Source: Chryseobacterium kimseyorum (GTDB taxonomy: Bacteria > Bacteroidota > Bacteroidia > Flavobacteriales > Weeksellaceae). From it: a DNA stretch of 64,000 bases. The notes beneath the pieces were generated by a model. It was not told where the DNA came from. It ran no database searches and worked only from the letters and a program-made list of their open reading frames with translations. The position numbers were made by a program, and so were the translations under genes. Numbering within the stretch: the stretch's first letter is position 1; each line of letters opens with the position of its first letter. The DNA is taken from positions 1 through 64,000 of the forward strand of contig NZ_JAPDHW010000001.1 of NCBI RefSeq assembly GCF_025971945.1, read 5' to 3'. Positions 44,022 to 53,988 of the stretch are shown here, piece after piece.

Positions 44022-46184
44022 ATGTTCAAGGATAATAAATCTACAAAGCTGGAAACTCCTAAGAACGTTAAAAATTCCACGGCAGTACAAAATTTAACGG
44101 AGACAGCAACCAGCCAGGTGGTCAGTCAGGCGAACAGTCAGCTGCAGAGTGCAGGAGGAAAAGTTCAGAAACTAAGTCAGAAGGTTTCAAAGATTCAGTC
44201 TACAGCCACTACTGCTCAAAGCATGTCTGGCATGTTTATGAATCAGAATTTACAGTCAAATAATCCTCTGACCACTGAAGGGAAAGTTTGGGCAAAACAG
44301 CCGACTTCAAATATACATAATGCCGCAGCCATAGCCGGAAATCAGGTTTTCGGAATCAACAGGGTTGTGAAACTGGATGTGGTGATCGAAGGAAAAACCA
44401 TCCAGCATTTCAAACATTTTCACCTGCGACAGAGTGCTCTCAAACATCATCAGTTTAGCCTAACACTTGCCCACGACACATTGGGAGATACAGAGAATCA
44501 TAATCTGGAACAGGCGCAGAATTTTCTGGGCAAAAGACTGACCGTCATTTTTAAATATAAAGATGTCACAGAAGGACCTGAGCGAAATTTTGTAGGTGTG
44601 ATTACTGAGGTTGGTTTCAGCCAGGATAAGGGAAGTCTGGGAAATATTGTACTTACCGGTTTCAGTCCAACAGTGCTTTTGGATGCTGCTCCCCATATTC
44701 AGAGTTTTGGAGGAGCACAGGAAATCAGCTTAAACAGTATTGCCGATCATGTGATGAAGGAAGGTTTAGGCGGCAGTAAATTTGATTTCAGAGTCGATGC
44801 CCAGTACGGAAATGTTACCTACAGTTCCCAATATGAAGAGACCCATTACAACTATTTAGCACGAATTGCAGAAGCGTATGGCGAGCAGTTTTTTTATGAC
44901 GGAGAAGTTCTTCATTTTGGAAAACTGCCACCTCAGGAAAAACCCGTAAAATTAACTTACGGAAGCAGTGTTAGTGATATTAAAATTACAATGAAGGCTC
45001 AGCACGTTAATCCGACTTTTTATGGCTACAACAGCAGTAAAGATGAAAAACTGACAGCGGGAAGTTCAAAAATAAATCATACTTCCGATATAGCTAAAAG
45101 AGCCTATGAGATTTCAGAAAAAACGTTTACTACACCATCACTTAGAATTGCTCCTATTAAAGCAGCTTCATTTATGGATGTGGAAACTTCCCAAAAAGGA
45201 ACTGCCGGAAGCAAGGCTTCTGACGTATTTGTCACCTCGGGTAATACTACAGTACCATTTCTTTATCCTGGCTGTATCGCCGACATTGAAATGAGAAAAG
45301 CAGACAGTTCGGAAACCTCATATTTTACCAAGTTACTGATTACAGATGTCACTCATGAAGTTGACGCAAAAGGTTTTTATACCGGAAGTTTTGAAGCTAT
45401 TGCAGCCGATTCCGGTTATATTCCGCGTCCTGAATTTGAAGTGCCGAGAGCCGATGCGCAATTCGCAAAGGTGATTTCAAATACAGATCCTCTCAATCAG
45501 GGTAGGGTACAGGTACAGTTTGACTGGCAGAACGGTTCCACAACTACAGAATATATCAGAGTAATGACTCCTGATGGAGGTGGAAGTGAAAAAGTAAGTA
45601 AGAACCGTGGTTTTATGGCAATTCCTGAAGTGGGTGATCAGGTGGTGGTAAATTTTGCGCACCAGCATCCCGACCGTCCTTTCGTAATGGGCGGAATGTT
45701 TCATGGCGGAGTTGGTGGCGGTGGCGGAGCCGGAAATAATGTGAAAAGCCTGAGCAGTAAAAGCGGTCATACAGTCAGCCTGGATGATGGTGGAGGAATG
45801 ACACTCAGAGACAAAGATCAAAACACCGTTTTCCTCGATGGAGCAGGAAATATCAGTGTAGACAGCAAAGTGACCATTTCTTTAACCTGTGGCAACAGTC
45901 AGATTTTCATGGATAAGGATGGAAATATCAATATCAAAGGAAAAGAAATTTTTGTACAGGGTGATAATATCGGAGTTGCGGGAACAGCAAGTGTCGGAAT
46001 CGGGGTAGGTCCTGAAGGCGGTGATCCTACTTCCGGAATTGGTATTGAACCCACAACATTGGACGTGGGAACCAAAACACTTTCTCTGGGAGGTACAACA
46101 GAAGCGAATCTGAGCAGTGCTAAAATAAATATTGGAGGAGGTGAGGAAACCAATATCGTCAGTGGAACGGTAAAATTAAATTAA
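44022..46184 (+). CDS. vgrG: Type VI secretion spike protein VgrG (TssI)
   Basis: The 720-residue product has a low-complexity N terminus rich in Gln/Ser/Thr (about 1-100), a gp27-like part (about 110-430; YEETHYNYLARIAEAYGEQFF), a gp5 OB-fold (about 476-565; NTDPLNQGRVQVQFDW, GDQVVVNFAHQHPDRPFVMG) and a beta-helix needle with repeated short Gly/Asp-rich strands. Such spikes pierce target cells and carry effectors. The TPR adaptor gene starts 3 bases after its stop. Confidence 0.93.
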   Translation: MFKDNKSTKLETPKNVKNSTAVQNLTETATSQVVSQANSQLQSAGGKVQKLSQKVSKIQSTATTAQSMSGMFMNQNLQSNNPLTTEGKVWAKQPTSNIHNAAAIAGNQVFGINRVVKLDVVIEGKTIQHFKHFHLRQSALKHHQFSLTLAHDTLGDTENHNLEQAQNFLGKRLTVIFKYKDVTEGPERNFVGVITEVGFSQDKGSLGNIVLTGFSPTVLLDAAPHIQSFGGAQEISLNSIADHVMKEGLGGSKFDFRVDAQYGNVTYSSQYEETHYNYLARIAEAYGEQFFYDGEVLHFGKLPPQEKPVKLTYGSSVSDIKITMKAQHVNPTFYGYNSSKDEKLTAGSSKINHTSDIAKRAYEISEKTFTTPSLRIAPIKAASFMDVETSQKGTAGSKASDVFVTSGNTTVPFLYPGCIADIEMRKADSSETSYFTKLLITDVTHEVDAKGFYTGSFEAIAADSGYIPRPEFEVPRADAQFAKVISNTDPLNQGRVQVQFDWQNGSTTTEYIRVMTPDGGGSEKVSKNRGFMAIPEVGDQVVVNFAHQHPDRPFVMGGMFHGGVGGGGGAGNNVKSLSSKSGHTVSLDDGGGMTLRDKDQNTVFLDGAGNISVDSKVTISLTCGNSQIFMDKDGNINIKGKEIFVQGDNIGVAGTASVGIGVGPEGGDPTSGIGIEPTTLDVGTKTLSLGGTTEANLSSAKINIGGGEETNIVSGTVKLN

Positions 46185-46187
46185 CTG

Positions 46188-47450
46188 ATGAATCCTGTAG
46201 ATTTAGAATTGGTAAAATTGAAAAGGCAGTGGCAGAAGACCGTTGCTAAAAATCAACACGTACCGATGCTTATCGCTGTCGGAGAAAAACATGAAACTGA
46301 TCTTTTTGACGGATTTATCAAGTCGAGATTGTCTGAAGATGAGGATGACGGCGATGCTATTTTTCTGATTCATTATCAGGAATTTAATGGAATGAATTCC
46401 TTTGGGCAGACTTTGTTTGACGACTGGAAGGAGTACTACGAACTGCTTGAGAAAAGTGAAGAAAATATTCCGCAGTGGGAAATAAGTGATTCTGATGAGC
46501 AATTTAAAACAGATGCCTACAAAGCATTTTATCCTCTGCTGGAATTAAAAAAGAAATTTCCGAAAATTAAAAATGCCGGGATATTTATCTATATCGCACC
46601 GTTGAGAATCAGTGACGTTAAGGAACTTACAGTTTGGATTCAGGAGTGGTGTGCCCTTTGTGAAAAATCATTCTGTGACGACATAAAGCTGGTTTGGGCA
46701 GAACATCATACCCATAAAACGTTACCTGAAAATATTCCTGCATACCGTTTCAGAGTAGAGGTAGATATTCATCAGCTGATGCAAAATACGGCAGCGCATA
46801 CCAACAGAAAGAAAAACAGTGCAGATACAGATTTTCAGCAGCAGATATTGACGGCCAGTAATCATTTAAGTAAAAGCAGATTTACAGAAGCCGAATTTGC
46901 ACTGAAAAATGCTGTAAAATTAGCCAGAGAACAGAAAAACAAGCAAGGTGAAATATCCGCCTACTTTATGCTCACTCAGGCTTTTATTGCTGACAGAAAA
47001 AAAGAAAAGGCAGAAGATACTTTTCAAACGATATTTCAGGAGGTTGATCAGGATACGCCACTCCAGGTGCAGATGTATATGAACTATGGGAGTTATCTTT
47101 TGGGAAATTCAAAAAAAACAAAGGCAGAGACAGCATTTGAGAAAGCAGCTGAGGTTGCAGAAAATATTGGCGAACATGCGATGGCAATTGAGTGTTACAG
47201 AATTATAGGAACACTGAATGATACCTTACTATCTAAAGAAAAGATGACAAAATCTTTCGAACGGTGCCTTATCATCGCAGAAGCCATGCAGCCATCCGCA
47301 CGGGAACAGAGCAGTCTGAAATTTGTTGCCTCTGTTCTGGACACTAAATACAGTGGTGATGTCGAAAAAAGGACAAAACTGAACAGCATCATGAAAAATT
47401 ATTTTGGAGAAGACTGGAAGGTTAGCATTGAAAAACCAAAATACGGTTAA
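46188..47450 (+). CDS. TPR protein, candidate T6SS effector adaptor
   Basis: The 420-residue product has an N-terminal alpha/beta domain (about 1-210) with no family I can name and a C-terminal tetratricopeptide array (about 220-400; for example RFTEAEFALKNAVKLAREQKN, ...KAETAFEKAAEVAENIGEHAM quoted in part). It has no signal peptide. It lies between VgrG and the Rhs effector, the place of adaptor/chaperone proteins in other T6SS effector operons, so helping the Rhs protein onto VgrG is inferred. Confidence 0.75.
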   Translation: MNPVDLELVKLKRQWQKTVAKNQHVPMLIAVGEKHETDLFDGFIKSRLSEDEDDGDAIFLIHYQEFNGMNSFGQTLFDDWKEYYELLEKSEENIPQWEISDSDEQFKTDAYKAFYPLLELKKKFPKIKNAGIFIYIAPLRISDVKELTVWIQEWCALCEKSFCDDIKLVWAEHHTHKTLPENIPAYRFRVEVDIHQLMQNTAAHTNRKKNSADTDFQQQILTASNHLSKSRFTEAEFALKNAVKLAREQKNKQGEISAYFMLTQAFIADRKKEKAEDTFQTIFQEVDQDTPLQVQMYMNYGSYLLGNSKKTKAETAFEKAAEVAENIGEHAMAIECYRIIGTLNDTLLSKEKMTKSFERCLIIAEAMQPSAREQSSLKFVASVLDTKYSGDVEKRTKLNSIMKNYFGEDWKVSIEKPKYG

Positions 47451-47468
47451 TTATTAATCTAAAAAATC

Positions 47469-50400
47469 ATGGCAGATCAAAATAAATCGAAGATCAAAAA
47501 AATTCAGGTTTCAAAGCCCGGTATGGATCCGGACCGTTCCTGGAAAGTGAATGCAGATGTCACTTCTTTCAGCAAAGAAAAAACGACGCAGGGCTTTAAA
47601 AACGGAATGAAAAGCAATATCGAATCTTTAAATCCGGTTTCGATGGCCAAGTCTTTAATGGGTGGTGACGGTGGAGAAACCAAATCAGCTGGAGGCGGTG
47701 GCGGAACTTCTGTTACTGCAGAAACTGCAGCACCGGAAAGTAAGGTGAAATTAATCAAGGTGAATACTCCTGCCATTGTGCCCACAGCCATTCAGCACAC
47801 GAGCAAGCACTTTGATATTGTCTTGGCGATTGATATCCACTGGACGCTCATTCCGCCTCCACCTTCATTTATGCTGATTCCTTTACCATTGCCTCATCCT
47901 TTTATCGGGATCGTTTTTGATATTATGGATTATTTAAAATTCACCATTCCGATTCCGCAGTTTGTGAGAAACGTATTCCCTTCACTGCCGGAAGGTATTC
48001 CGATGGGAGGCTCTATTATGGTTCATGGTCGTCATAAAGCCACCACAACGACTTCAGTAATGGGTGTCGCCATACCTTTCAGACATATTACTTCACTCAT
48101 TCCGGTTTATCTTATTCCTTTTCCACAGGAAGCTCCACATGAAGGCGAAGTTTATTACGGATCTCAATCTGTTTTAGGACAGGGAAGTAAAATGAGCGGA
48201 AACCAGCCACAGCAGGTGCTTACCTGTATGGGATTGCCTTTTGGAATGACCATGTTACCTGCGATGCCGGATAAACCAAAGAAAAATCCGCTGGCATACT
48301 TTGCCTTTTACAATAATTTTTCAAGTATGTATATTCAGATTAATACCGGTGGTCCGGTGTTGGTGGGTGGCGCATTTATTCCGCATGTTTATACACCCGG
48401 TGAAATGCTGATGCGTTTTGCAGGGATGGCTCTGATGCGTGGCTTAACGAAAGGTTTAGGAAAATTAGGCACAAAAGGTCTGAAGAAACTCAACAACAGT
48501 CTTCTGAAAAAAGCACCGTTTAGTAAATTTAAACTCGCTAATGCTTTATCTAAAAAACTCTGTAAATATGGTTTGGAACCGGTAAACTTTGCTACAGGAG
48601 CAATGGTTTTTGAATGGGATGATTTTGAAATTCAGGGAAGCATTCCTTTAACCTGGACGAATATCTGGCACAGTGACAGACCGTATGATTTTGGGCCTTT
48701 GGGAAATGGCATTTTTAATAATCATGACCTTTTCATTCTTCCTGAAGAAGATAACAGATTTGCAGCATGGATGCATCCGGATGAAAATATGGCGATGCTG
48801 ATTCCTGCAGTGGAAATTGGCGAAGAACTGACGTATTTCAGAGATCAGAAAATCTGGCAGTACCGTCCGAATGAGAGCATCTGGATTATCAGAAAAGAAA
48901 CTGATATTTACACCTATAGACGTTTTCATCATCTCACTGAGGGAACTATTTTTAAAGTCATCAAAGTAGAATACGGTGACGGAACGGTGAGAGAATATGA
49001 GTACCAGGACCGAAATATTGTGCTGAAAAATATTACAGATGTTAACAGCGGTTTCCGAATAGAAACGGCTCTTCATCCTGAGCTGAAAAAAGTTTCGGAA
49101 GTGTATTACTGTTATAAGAATAAAAGAGATCTGCAGGTTCGGTACACCTATGATGACAGAGGAAATCTCACCCATGTCTGGGATATTCACAAAAAAGCAA
49201 TTGTTTTTGAATATGATCAGCAAAATCAGGTAGTTAAGAGAACCAACAGAAATGAAATGAGCTATCAGTGGGAGTATGATGAGAAGGGTAGAGTGCTTCA
49301 TACAAAAGGTCTGGAAGGTTTCATGGAGGGATTTCTAAATTATAATGAGGACGAGGGCTACACCGAAGTTGTTTATCCGAAACAGAATAATAAAACCGAA
49401 AGATACTGTTATGATGAGGACTTCCTTATCTATCAGCAGATTGACGGCGAGGGTGGCGAAACATGGTATGATTATACCGCTCACATGGAATTGAAAATGA
49501 TTGGAACTCCCGAAGGCAGAGTGCAGGGCTACAGCTACGATGAATTTGGAAATATTAAAACCTTTCATACGCCTGATGGCGAAGAATACCAATATCTGTA
49601 CAATGAATTTGGGCAGACTACCGCACGCTTTAGTCCGTCAGGAAGCACCGAAACATGGGATTATGATGAGCATGGCAGACTGTTGAGCTACACCGATGCA
49701 ACGGAAGAAATTGTGGAATATGAATACTATGATGATGAAAAGCTTCCACGCAAAAGCATCAGACAGGAAGTAGAAACCTATTATGATTACAACAGCAGAA
49801 ACCAGATTACTTCACTGACCAATTCAGTAGGTGCAGAACAGTACTGGAAATATGACGATTATGGCCGCTTATTGGTTTTCAGCCCGAAACCTCTTACGAA
49901 AACAGTCTGGAACAGAGATCAGATGGGTCGCGTGGTTGAGGTCAGTGAACCCGGTCAGCTGCCTTTGAAACTCCGTTACGATGCCTATGATTTGCCGGTG
50001 TATGCTACAGACGGCCGTGCAGAATGGCTCATGAGTTATACGCCGATGGGAAGTCTGAAACGTCAGGTACGGAGAAATGCTCTTACGTTTAAAAAAGAAG
50101 AAACATTAGTCTTTGGTTACAACGCCTATGAAAATCTGATGAGTATCACCAACGAAAAAGGTGAAGTATATCAGTTTGAAAGAAATAATAACGACGATAT
50201 CATCGGCGAAAGCGGTTTCGATGGGCAAAAGAAAATTTTCGTCAGAGACGGAGACGGTCTTGTAACACAAACCCGCCATCCGCACGGAAAAAATATTTTC
50301 TATGAATATGATCTTGCCGGAAGATTAACTCAAACCCACTATCCCGACGGAACCTGGGAAGCTTATCAGTACAATACTTCTGGTATGTTGATAAAAGCGG

Positions 50401-52232
50401 ATAATGAAAACAGCAGTGTTGCTTTCCAGAGAAATAAACTGGGGCAGGTAAACACCGAACAGCAGGGGCAGAATTCCGTCAGTTATGAATATGATGAGAG
50501 AGGAAATCTGACAGGTTTAAAAAGCAGTCTGGGAGCCGAAGTGAATTATGATTATAATGATCTCGGTCAGCTCTCTTCTGTAACAGCAGCTACCCAGGAT
50601 ATACAGCAACCATGGCAGATGAATCTTAACATGAGCGGTGATGGCAAACTGTTTTCCCGAGAGATGACAGGTGGTGTGGAAAGCGTTTTTGAATTTGACC
50701 ACATCGGAATGCCGGTAAGCCAGAAAGTAACCGTCAATAAAACGGAAACTAAATTTCATAAAGACTACTCGTGGGCTGCCGGAAGCCGTCTGATGCAGGT
50801 GATGGATAAAGTTACAGGCGGAAAAACAAGATTTGATTATGATGCCTTCGGAAGCCTCGTTGCCGCACAATATGCAGATGGTGAAGTGCAGTATAAAAAT
50901 CCTGATGCAACGGGCTGTCTCTACGAAAGTGCGAAACGTACCGACCGTATCTACGATAAAGGCGGAAAGCTGATGCGTGACAAAAACTGGTTCTATCATT
51001 ACGATGAAGAAGGGAATTTACTTCTGAAAAGTAAAAGACCTGTTAATAATATACAGCCGGAGCAGTTGAAGGAAGAAAACACACATCCTTACTATAAACC
51101 AATTGCCTCAGACTGGCTGAATATACCGAAGCTTACAGAAACAAACCCGTTACCGAAGTTAAAAACAGTTTCTACTGACCCAATACAGAATCCTGAATGG
51201 GAATCCGGCGACTGGGCTTATTTCTGGAACGCCAACGGAATGTTGCAAAAAGTAAAAAGACCGGATGGCAAGGAAGTGAGTTTTGAATATGATGCATTGG
51301 GAAGAAGGATTGCGAAAATTGGAAATAAGAAAATAACCCGTTATATTTGGGATGGAAATGTTCTATTGCATGAGTGGAACTATGATGCTCAGGAAGAGCC
51401 GAAAACTTTTGTGGATGATGAGGGGAATGTTGCTGTTGAGAAAGAGAGTGTTGAGAATTTGGTGACGTGGGTGTATGGTGGAAATGGATTTACGCCTGTT
51501 GCTCAATTATTTAATGGTAAAAAATACTCTGTAATTAGTGATTATTTGGGTACTCCATTTCAATCCTATGATGATTTTGGTGAAAAAGTTTGGGAACGAG
51601 AATTAGACATCTATGGAGACGTAAGAAAAGGTGATCATAATTTTATTCCTTTTTTATACCAAGGTCAATATTTTGATGCAGATGTAAATCTTGTTTATAA
51701 TAGATTTAGGTATTACGATGTAGAAAGTGGGAGTTATATTTCTAAGGATCCGATCGGTCTTTTAGGAGGATTGTCCTTATATAGTTATGTAAATAATTCA
51801 AATGCAGAAATAGATAGATTAGGCCTAGCTCCAAAAAGAATGGTGAATGATACCCCAATTTTTGGAAAAGGACAAACAACAGGTCCAGGACATGCGGAAT
51901 TATCTGAAAAGATAGCAGACAAACTAGCCAACTCGGGGAAGTTTAAAGAAATTCATTTAAATAGATCATACGAAGCAATGACAGGACAAAAGACAACACC
52001 ACGTAGAAGTCCAGATGTTACAGCTATAGGCAATGATGGAAGGGTGCATGCAATAGAAATTGCATCTGATTTTGATATGAAAGGAAACAATATTGATAAC
52101 TTAACTAGTAGGAATAAAATAGCTCAATCACAGTTGCCAGCAAATATGCGAGGGGAAATTGTAATAATTGAAAAACCATATGTTGATGCCGATGTTGATA
52201 CTAAAATGGATACACTAATTAAATATGCATAA
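47469..52232 (+). CDS. Rhs-repeat T6SS effector with nuclease-like tip
   Basis: The 1587-residue product begins with a Lys/Gly/Ser-rich linker (1-90) and a Pro-rich PAAR-like or membrane-interacting region (about 95-300; LIPPPPSFMLIPLPLPHPF), then a long Rhs/YD-repeat shell (about 390-1430) that would enclose the toxin. The core ends at DPIGL (residues 1427-1431). The last 140 or so residues are a variable tip: GHAELSEKIADKL, RRSPDVTAIGNDG and VHAIEIASDFD resemble a PD-(D/E)XK nuclease (Tox-REase type), with E-I-A in place of E-x-K. From about 51480 the base composition turns more A/T rich than the core. Immunity gene follows with an 8-base overlap. Confidence 0.92.
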   Translation: MADQNKSKIKKIQVSKPGMDPDRSWKVNADVTSFSKEKTTQGFKNGMKSNIESLNPVSMAKSLMGGDGGETKSAGGGGGTSVTAETAAPESKVKLIKVNTPAIVPTAIQHTSKHFDIVLAIDIHWTLIPPPPSFMLIPLPLPHPFIGIVFDIMDYLKFTIPIPQFVRNVFPSLPEGIPMGGSIMVHGRHKATTTTSVMGVAIPFRHITSLIPVYLIPFPQEAPHEGEVYYGSQSVLGQGSKMSGNQPQQVLTCMGLPFGMTMLPAMPDKPKKNPLAYFAFYNNFSSMYIQINTGGPVLVGGAFIPHVYTPGEMLMRFAGMALMRGLTKGLGKLGTKGLKKLNNSLLKKAPFSKFKLANALSKKLCKYGLEPVNFATGAMVFEWDDFEIQGSIPLTWTNIWHSDRPYDFGPLGNGIFNNHDLFILPEEDNRFAAWMHPDENMAMLIPAVEIGEELTYFRDQKIWQYRPNESIWIIRKETDIYTYRRFHHLTEGTIFKVIKVEYGDGTVREYEYQDRNIVLKNITDVNSGFRIETALHPELKKVSEVYYCYKNKRDLQVRYTYDDRGNLTHVWDIHKKAIVFEYDQQNQVVKRTNRNEMSYQWEYDEKGRVLHTKGLEGFMEGFLNYNEDEGYTEVVYPKQNNKTERYCYDEDFLIYQQIDGEGGETWYDYTAHMELKMIGTPEGRVQGYSYDEFGNIKTFHTPDGEEYQYLYNEFGQTTARFSPSGSTETWDYDEHGRLLSYTDATEEIVEYEYYDDEKLPRKSIRQEVETYYDYNSRNQITSLTNSVGAEQYWKYDDYGRLLVFSPKPLTKTVWNRDQMGRVVEVSEPGQLPLKLRYDAYDLPVYATDGRAEWLMSYTPMGSLKRQVRRNALTFKKEETLVFGYNAYENLMSITNEKGEVYQFERNNNDDIIGESGFDGQKKIFVRDGDGLVTQTRHPHGKNIFYEYDLAGRLTQTHYPDGTWEAYQYNTSGMLIKADNENSSVAFQRNKLGQVNTEQQGQNSVSYEYDERGNLTGLKSSLGAEVNYDYNDLGQLSSVTAATQDIQQPWQMNLNMSGDGKLFSREMTGGVESVFEFDHIGMPVSQKVTVNKTETKFHKDYSWAAGSRLMQVMDKVTGGKTRFDYDAFGSLVAAQYADGEVQYKNPDATGCLYESAKRTDRIYDKGGKLMRDKNWFYHYDEEGNLLLKSKRPVNNIQPEQLKEENTHPYYKPIASDWLNIPKLTETNPLPKLKTVSTDPIQNPEWESGDWAYFWNANGMLQKVKRPDGKEVSFEYDALGRRIAKIGNKKITRYIWDGNVLLHEWNYDAQEEPKTFVDDEGNVAVEKESVENLVTWVYGGNGFTPVAQLFNGKKYSVISDYLGTPFQSYDDFGEKVWERELDIYGDVRKGDHNFIPFLYQGQYFDADVNLVYNRFRYYDVESGSYISKDPIGLLGGLSLYSYVNNSNAEIDRLGLAPKRMVNDTPIFGKGQTTGPGHAELSEKIADKLANSGKFKEIHLNRSYEAMTGQKTTPRRSPDVTAIGNDGRVHAIEIASDFDMKGNNIDNLTSRNKIAQSQLPANMRGEIVIIEKPYVDADVDTKMDTLIKYA
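50981..51476 (+). repeat. Rhs core-tip junction, intact copy
   Basis: This segment of the full rhs gene is found again downstream: 50981-51260 matches 56864-57146, and 51209-51476 matches 52951-53218. Homology to the second copy stops right after GTGACGTGGGTGTATG, beyond which the two tips are unrelated. Confidence 0.9.
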
Positions 52233-52785
52233 TGAAATGAAACCAGACCACATCAAAGATTTCTCAGAGGTTAACCCTAAAGAAGTTGATTATTTTACAG
52301 AAAACCTAAATTGGTTTACAGAATTATCTTTTAAAGGTAGACTAATTACTGGAGAAAATGATTTTTTTTATATATTTTATTCTGGAATAAAATATGAAGA
52401 TGGTTTAATAGCTACCAATGATGAGACGCCATTAACTATTTGGGCTCAACCTATTAATCAGGATGAAAAAATTCTCTTATTTGATGAAAGAATACATGGG
52501 TATAATGCTACGTTAATTGAAAAAAAAAAGTTCTCTGATAATTTTGATATCCATCAATATATTGATGATGACGGTCAAAATTCCTTTCATGTTTACTGCT
52601 GGACTAATTCAAGCATTGATTTTGAAGATGAATTTGAAGTAAATTTAAATGGCGAAATCCAAATTTTGGACGGTTCCTACAAAAGTATAGACTATTTAAT
52701 AAAAAATGCTTTTGATTATATAGGGATTTTACTAAAAAACTCAAAGGGGTTAGAAACAAGAATTGTTGATATGGAATTAGCATAA
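52225..52785 (+). CDS. Probable immunity protein of the Rhs tip
   Basis: The 186-residue product is acidic and soluble, with no family I recognise. Its start overlaps the end of the Rhs gene by eight bases, the usual layout of a toxin/immunity pair. It has many aromatic and acidic residues that could mimic DNA. It is A/T rich like the toxin tip. Followed by a terminator at 52874. Confidence 0.75.
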   Translation: MHNEMKPDHIKDFSEVNPKEVDYFTENLNWFTELSFKGRLITGENDFFYIFYSGIKYEDGLIATNDETPLTIWAQPINQDEKILLFDERIHGYNATLIEKKKFSDNFDIHQYIDDDGQNSFHVYCWTNSSIDFEDEFEVNLNGEIQILDGSYKSIDYLIKNAFDYIGILLKNSKGLETRIVDMELA

Positions 52786-52873
52786 TAAAAACAATTCTTA
52801 ACGAATTGGCAGGAAATCTAAACTTGAATATTATCCATAAAATGATTTTCATTACCGATACACATGGAACCAT

Positions 52874-52901
52874 AAAAAGACAGATTAAATCTGTCTTTTT
52901 T
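52874..52901 (+). terminator. Terminator after the first Rhs toxin/immunity pair
   Basis: AGACAGAT (52878-52885) pairs with ATCTGTCT (52889-52896), flanked by A5 and T5-6, with a 3-base loop. It should separate expression of the main operon from the displaced tip downstream. Confidence 0.85.
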
Positions 52902-52939
52902 ATTAATTTCACTTCTCTACTCAAACCCAAAATTATGAA

Positions 52940-53218
52940 TGGAGACCCAGCGACTGGGCTTATTTCTGGAACGCCGACGGAATGTTGCAGAAAGTAAAAC
53001 GACCGGATGGCAAGGAGGTAAGTTTTGAATATGATGCATTGGGAAGAAGGATTGCGAAAATTGGAAATAAGAAAATAACCCGTTATATTTGGGATGGAAA
53101 TGTTCTATTGCATGAGTGGAACTATGACATTGAAGAAGAGCCGAAAACTTTTGTGGATGATGAGGGGAATGTGATTGTTGAGAAGGAGAAGGTTGAGAAT
53201 GTGGTGACGTGGGTGTAT
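52940..53218 (+). repeat. Rhs core-tip junction, second copy (in displaced tip)
   Basis: About 94% identical by eye to 51209-51476, including one stretch of 107 identical bases (51279-51385 in the first copy). It starts abruptly next to an in-frame TGA (52937-52939). Confidence 0.9.
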
Positions 53219-53974
53219 GAAAGAGGAAGTTTTGTTGCTTGTACAAAGATCGTTAATGGTGAAAGCTATACTATTATTTCTGATTATATTGGAAGACCTG
53301 TACAATCCTTTGATAAGAATGGTGAGATAATCTGGAGCACAGATTATGATATATTTGGACAGCTTAAAAATTTAAAGGGTAATCGAAATTTTTTACCGTT
53401 TAGACAATTAGGTCAATATGAAGATGTAGAGTTAGACAGCCTATATTATAATCGATTTAGATATTATGATAATGAGAGCGGAAACTATATCTCTCAAGAT
53501 CCAATGGGCTTATTCTCAAATGAACCTAATTTCTATGCTTTCGTTCATGATTCTAATGTTTGGGTGGATATTCTTGGACTTCAATCCGGAGGTGGTTATG
53601 GACCTACGCGAAAGGCAAATAGGGGGCTCGGTGGTGAGGTGAATCACATGCCAGCGAATGCAGCTTCACAAGCGGGCGGATCAGGAATAAGCCATTACAA
53701 GGGGCCAGCAACAATGATGGATAATGCAGATCATTTCCAAACTGCAAGCTGGGGGAACAGAACCACGGCAAATCAATGGAGGAGTGTGCAAGAAGATTTA
53801 ATTAGTAGAGGTAAGTTTGGAAAGGCGATGGAAATGGATATTAGAGATGTGAAGAGAAAATTCGGAAATAAATATGATGTTGGGATGCATGAGATGATTG
53901 ATTATGCAAAAAATAAAGGATATATAACGAATGCAGAAGGACAAAGATTAAAGAGACAGCACCTATATCGTTAA
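52982..53974 (+). CDS. Displaced (orphan) Rhs tip with a second toxin domain
   Basis: The 330-residue product is only the end of an Rhs protein: YD repeats (1-165; FEYDALGRRIAKIG), the core end DPMGL at residue 173, and a new tip (about 195-330). The tip has EVNHMPANA, ISHYKGPATMMDNADHFQTASWG and KAMEMDIRDVKRKFGNKYDVGMHEM (both quoted in part), features of a polymorphic-toxin family that may be HNH-like; this is uncertain. The rhs frame has no ATG before 52982 and is stopped upstream at 52937. It is probably a silent tip that recombination with the upstream core could activate. A 265-residue immunity candidate follows. Confidence 0.85.
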   Translation: MLQKVKRPDGKEVSFEYDALGRRIAKIGNKKITRYIWDGNVLLHEWNYDIEEEPKTFVDDEGNVIVEKEKVENVVTWVYERGSFVACTKIVNGESYTIISDYIGRPVQSFDKNGEIIWSTDYDIFGQLKNLKGNRNFLPFRQLGQYEDVELDSLYYNRFRYYDNESGNYISQDPMGLFSNEPNFYAFVHDSNVWVDILGLQSGGGYGPTRKANRGLGGEVNHMPANAASQAGGSGISHYKGPATMMDNADHFQTASWGNRTTANQWRSVQEDLISRGKFGKAMEMDIRDVKRKFGNKYDVGMHEMIDYAKNKGYITNAEGQRLKRQHLYR

Positions 53975-53988
53975 ACTAAAATTGTAAA

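Noticed and set aside
48648..49301. Minus-strand reading of 217 residues inside the rhs gene
   Set aside because: It is antisense to YD repeats; the tyrosine and aspartate codons give long open antisense frames.
53105..53305. Minus-strand reading in the displaced tip
   Set aside because: It is antisense to the conserved YD-repeat reading.
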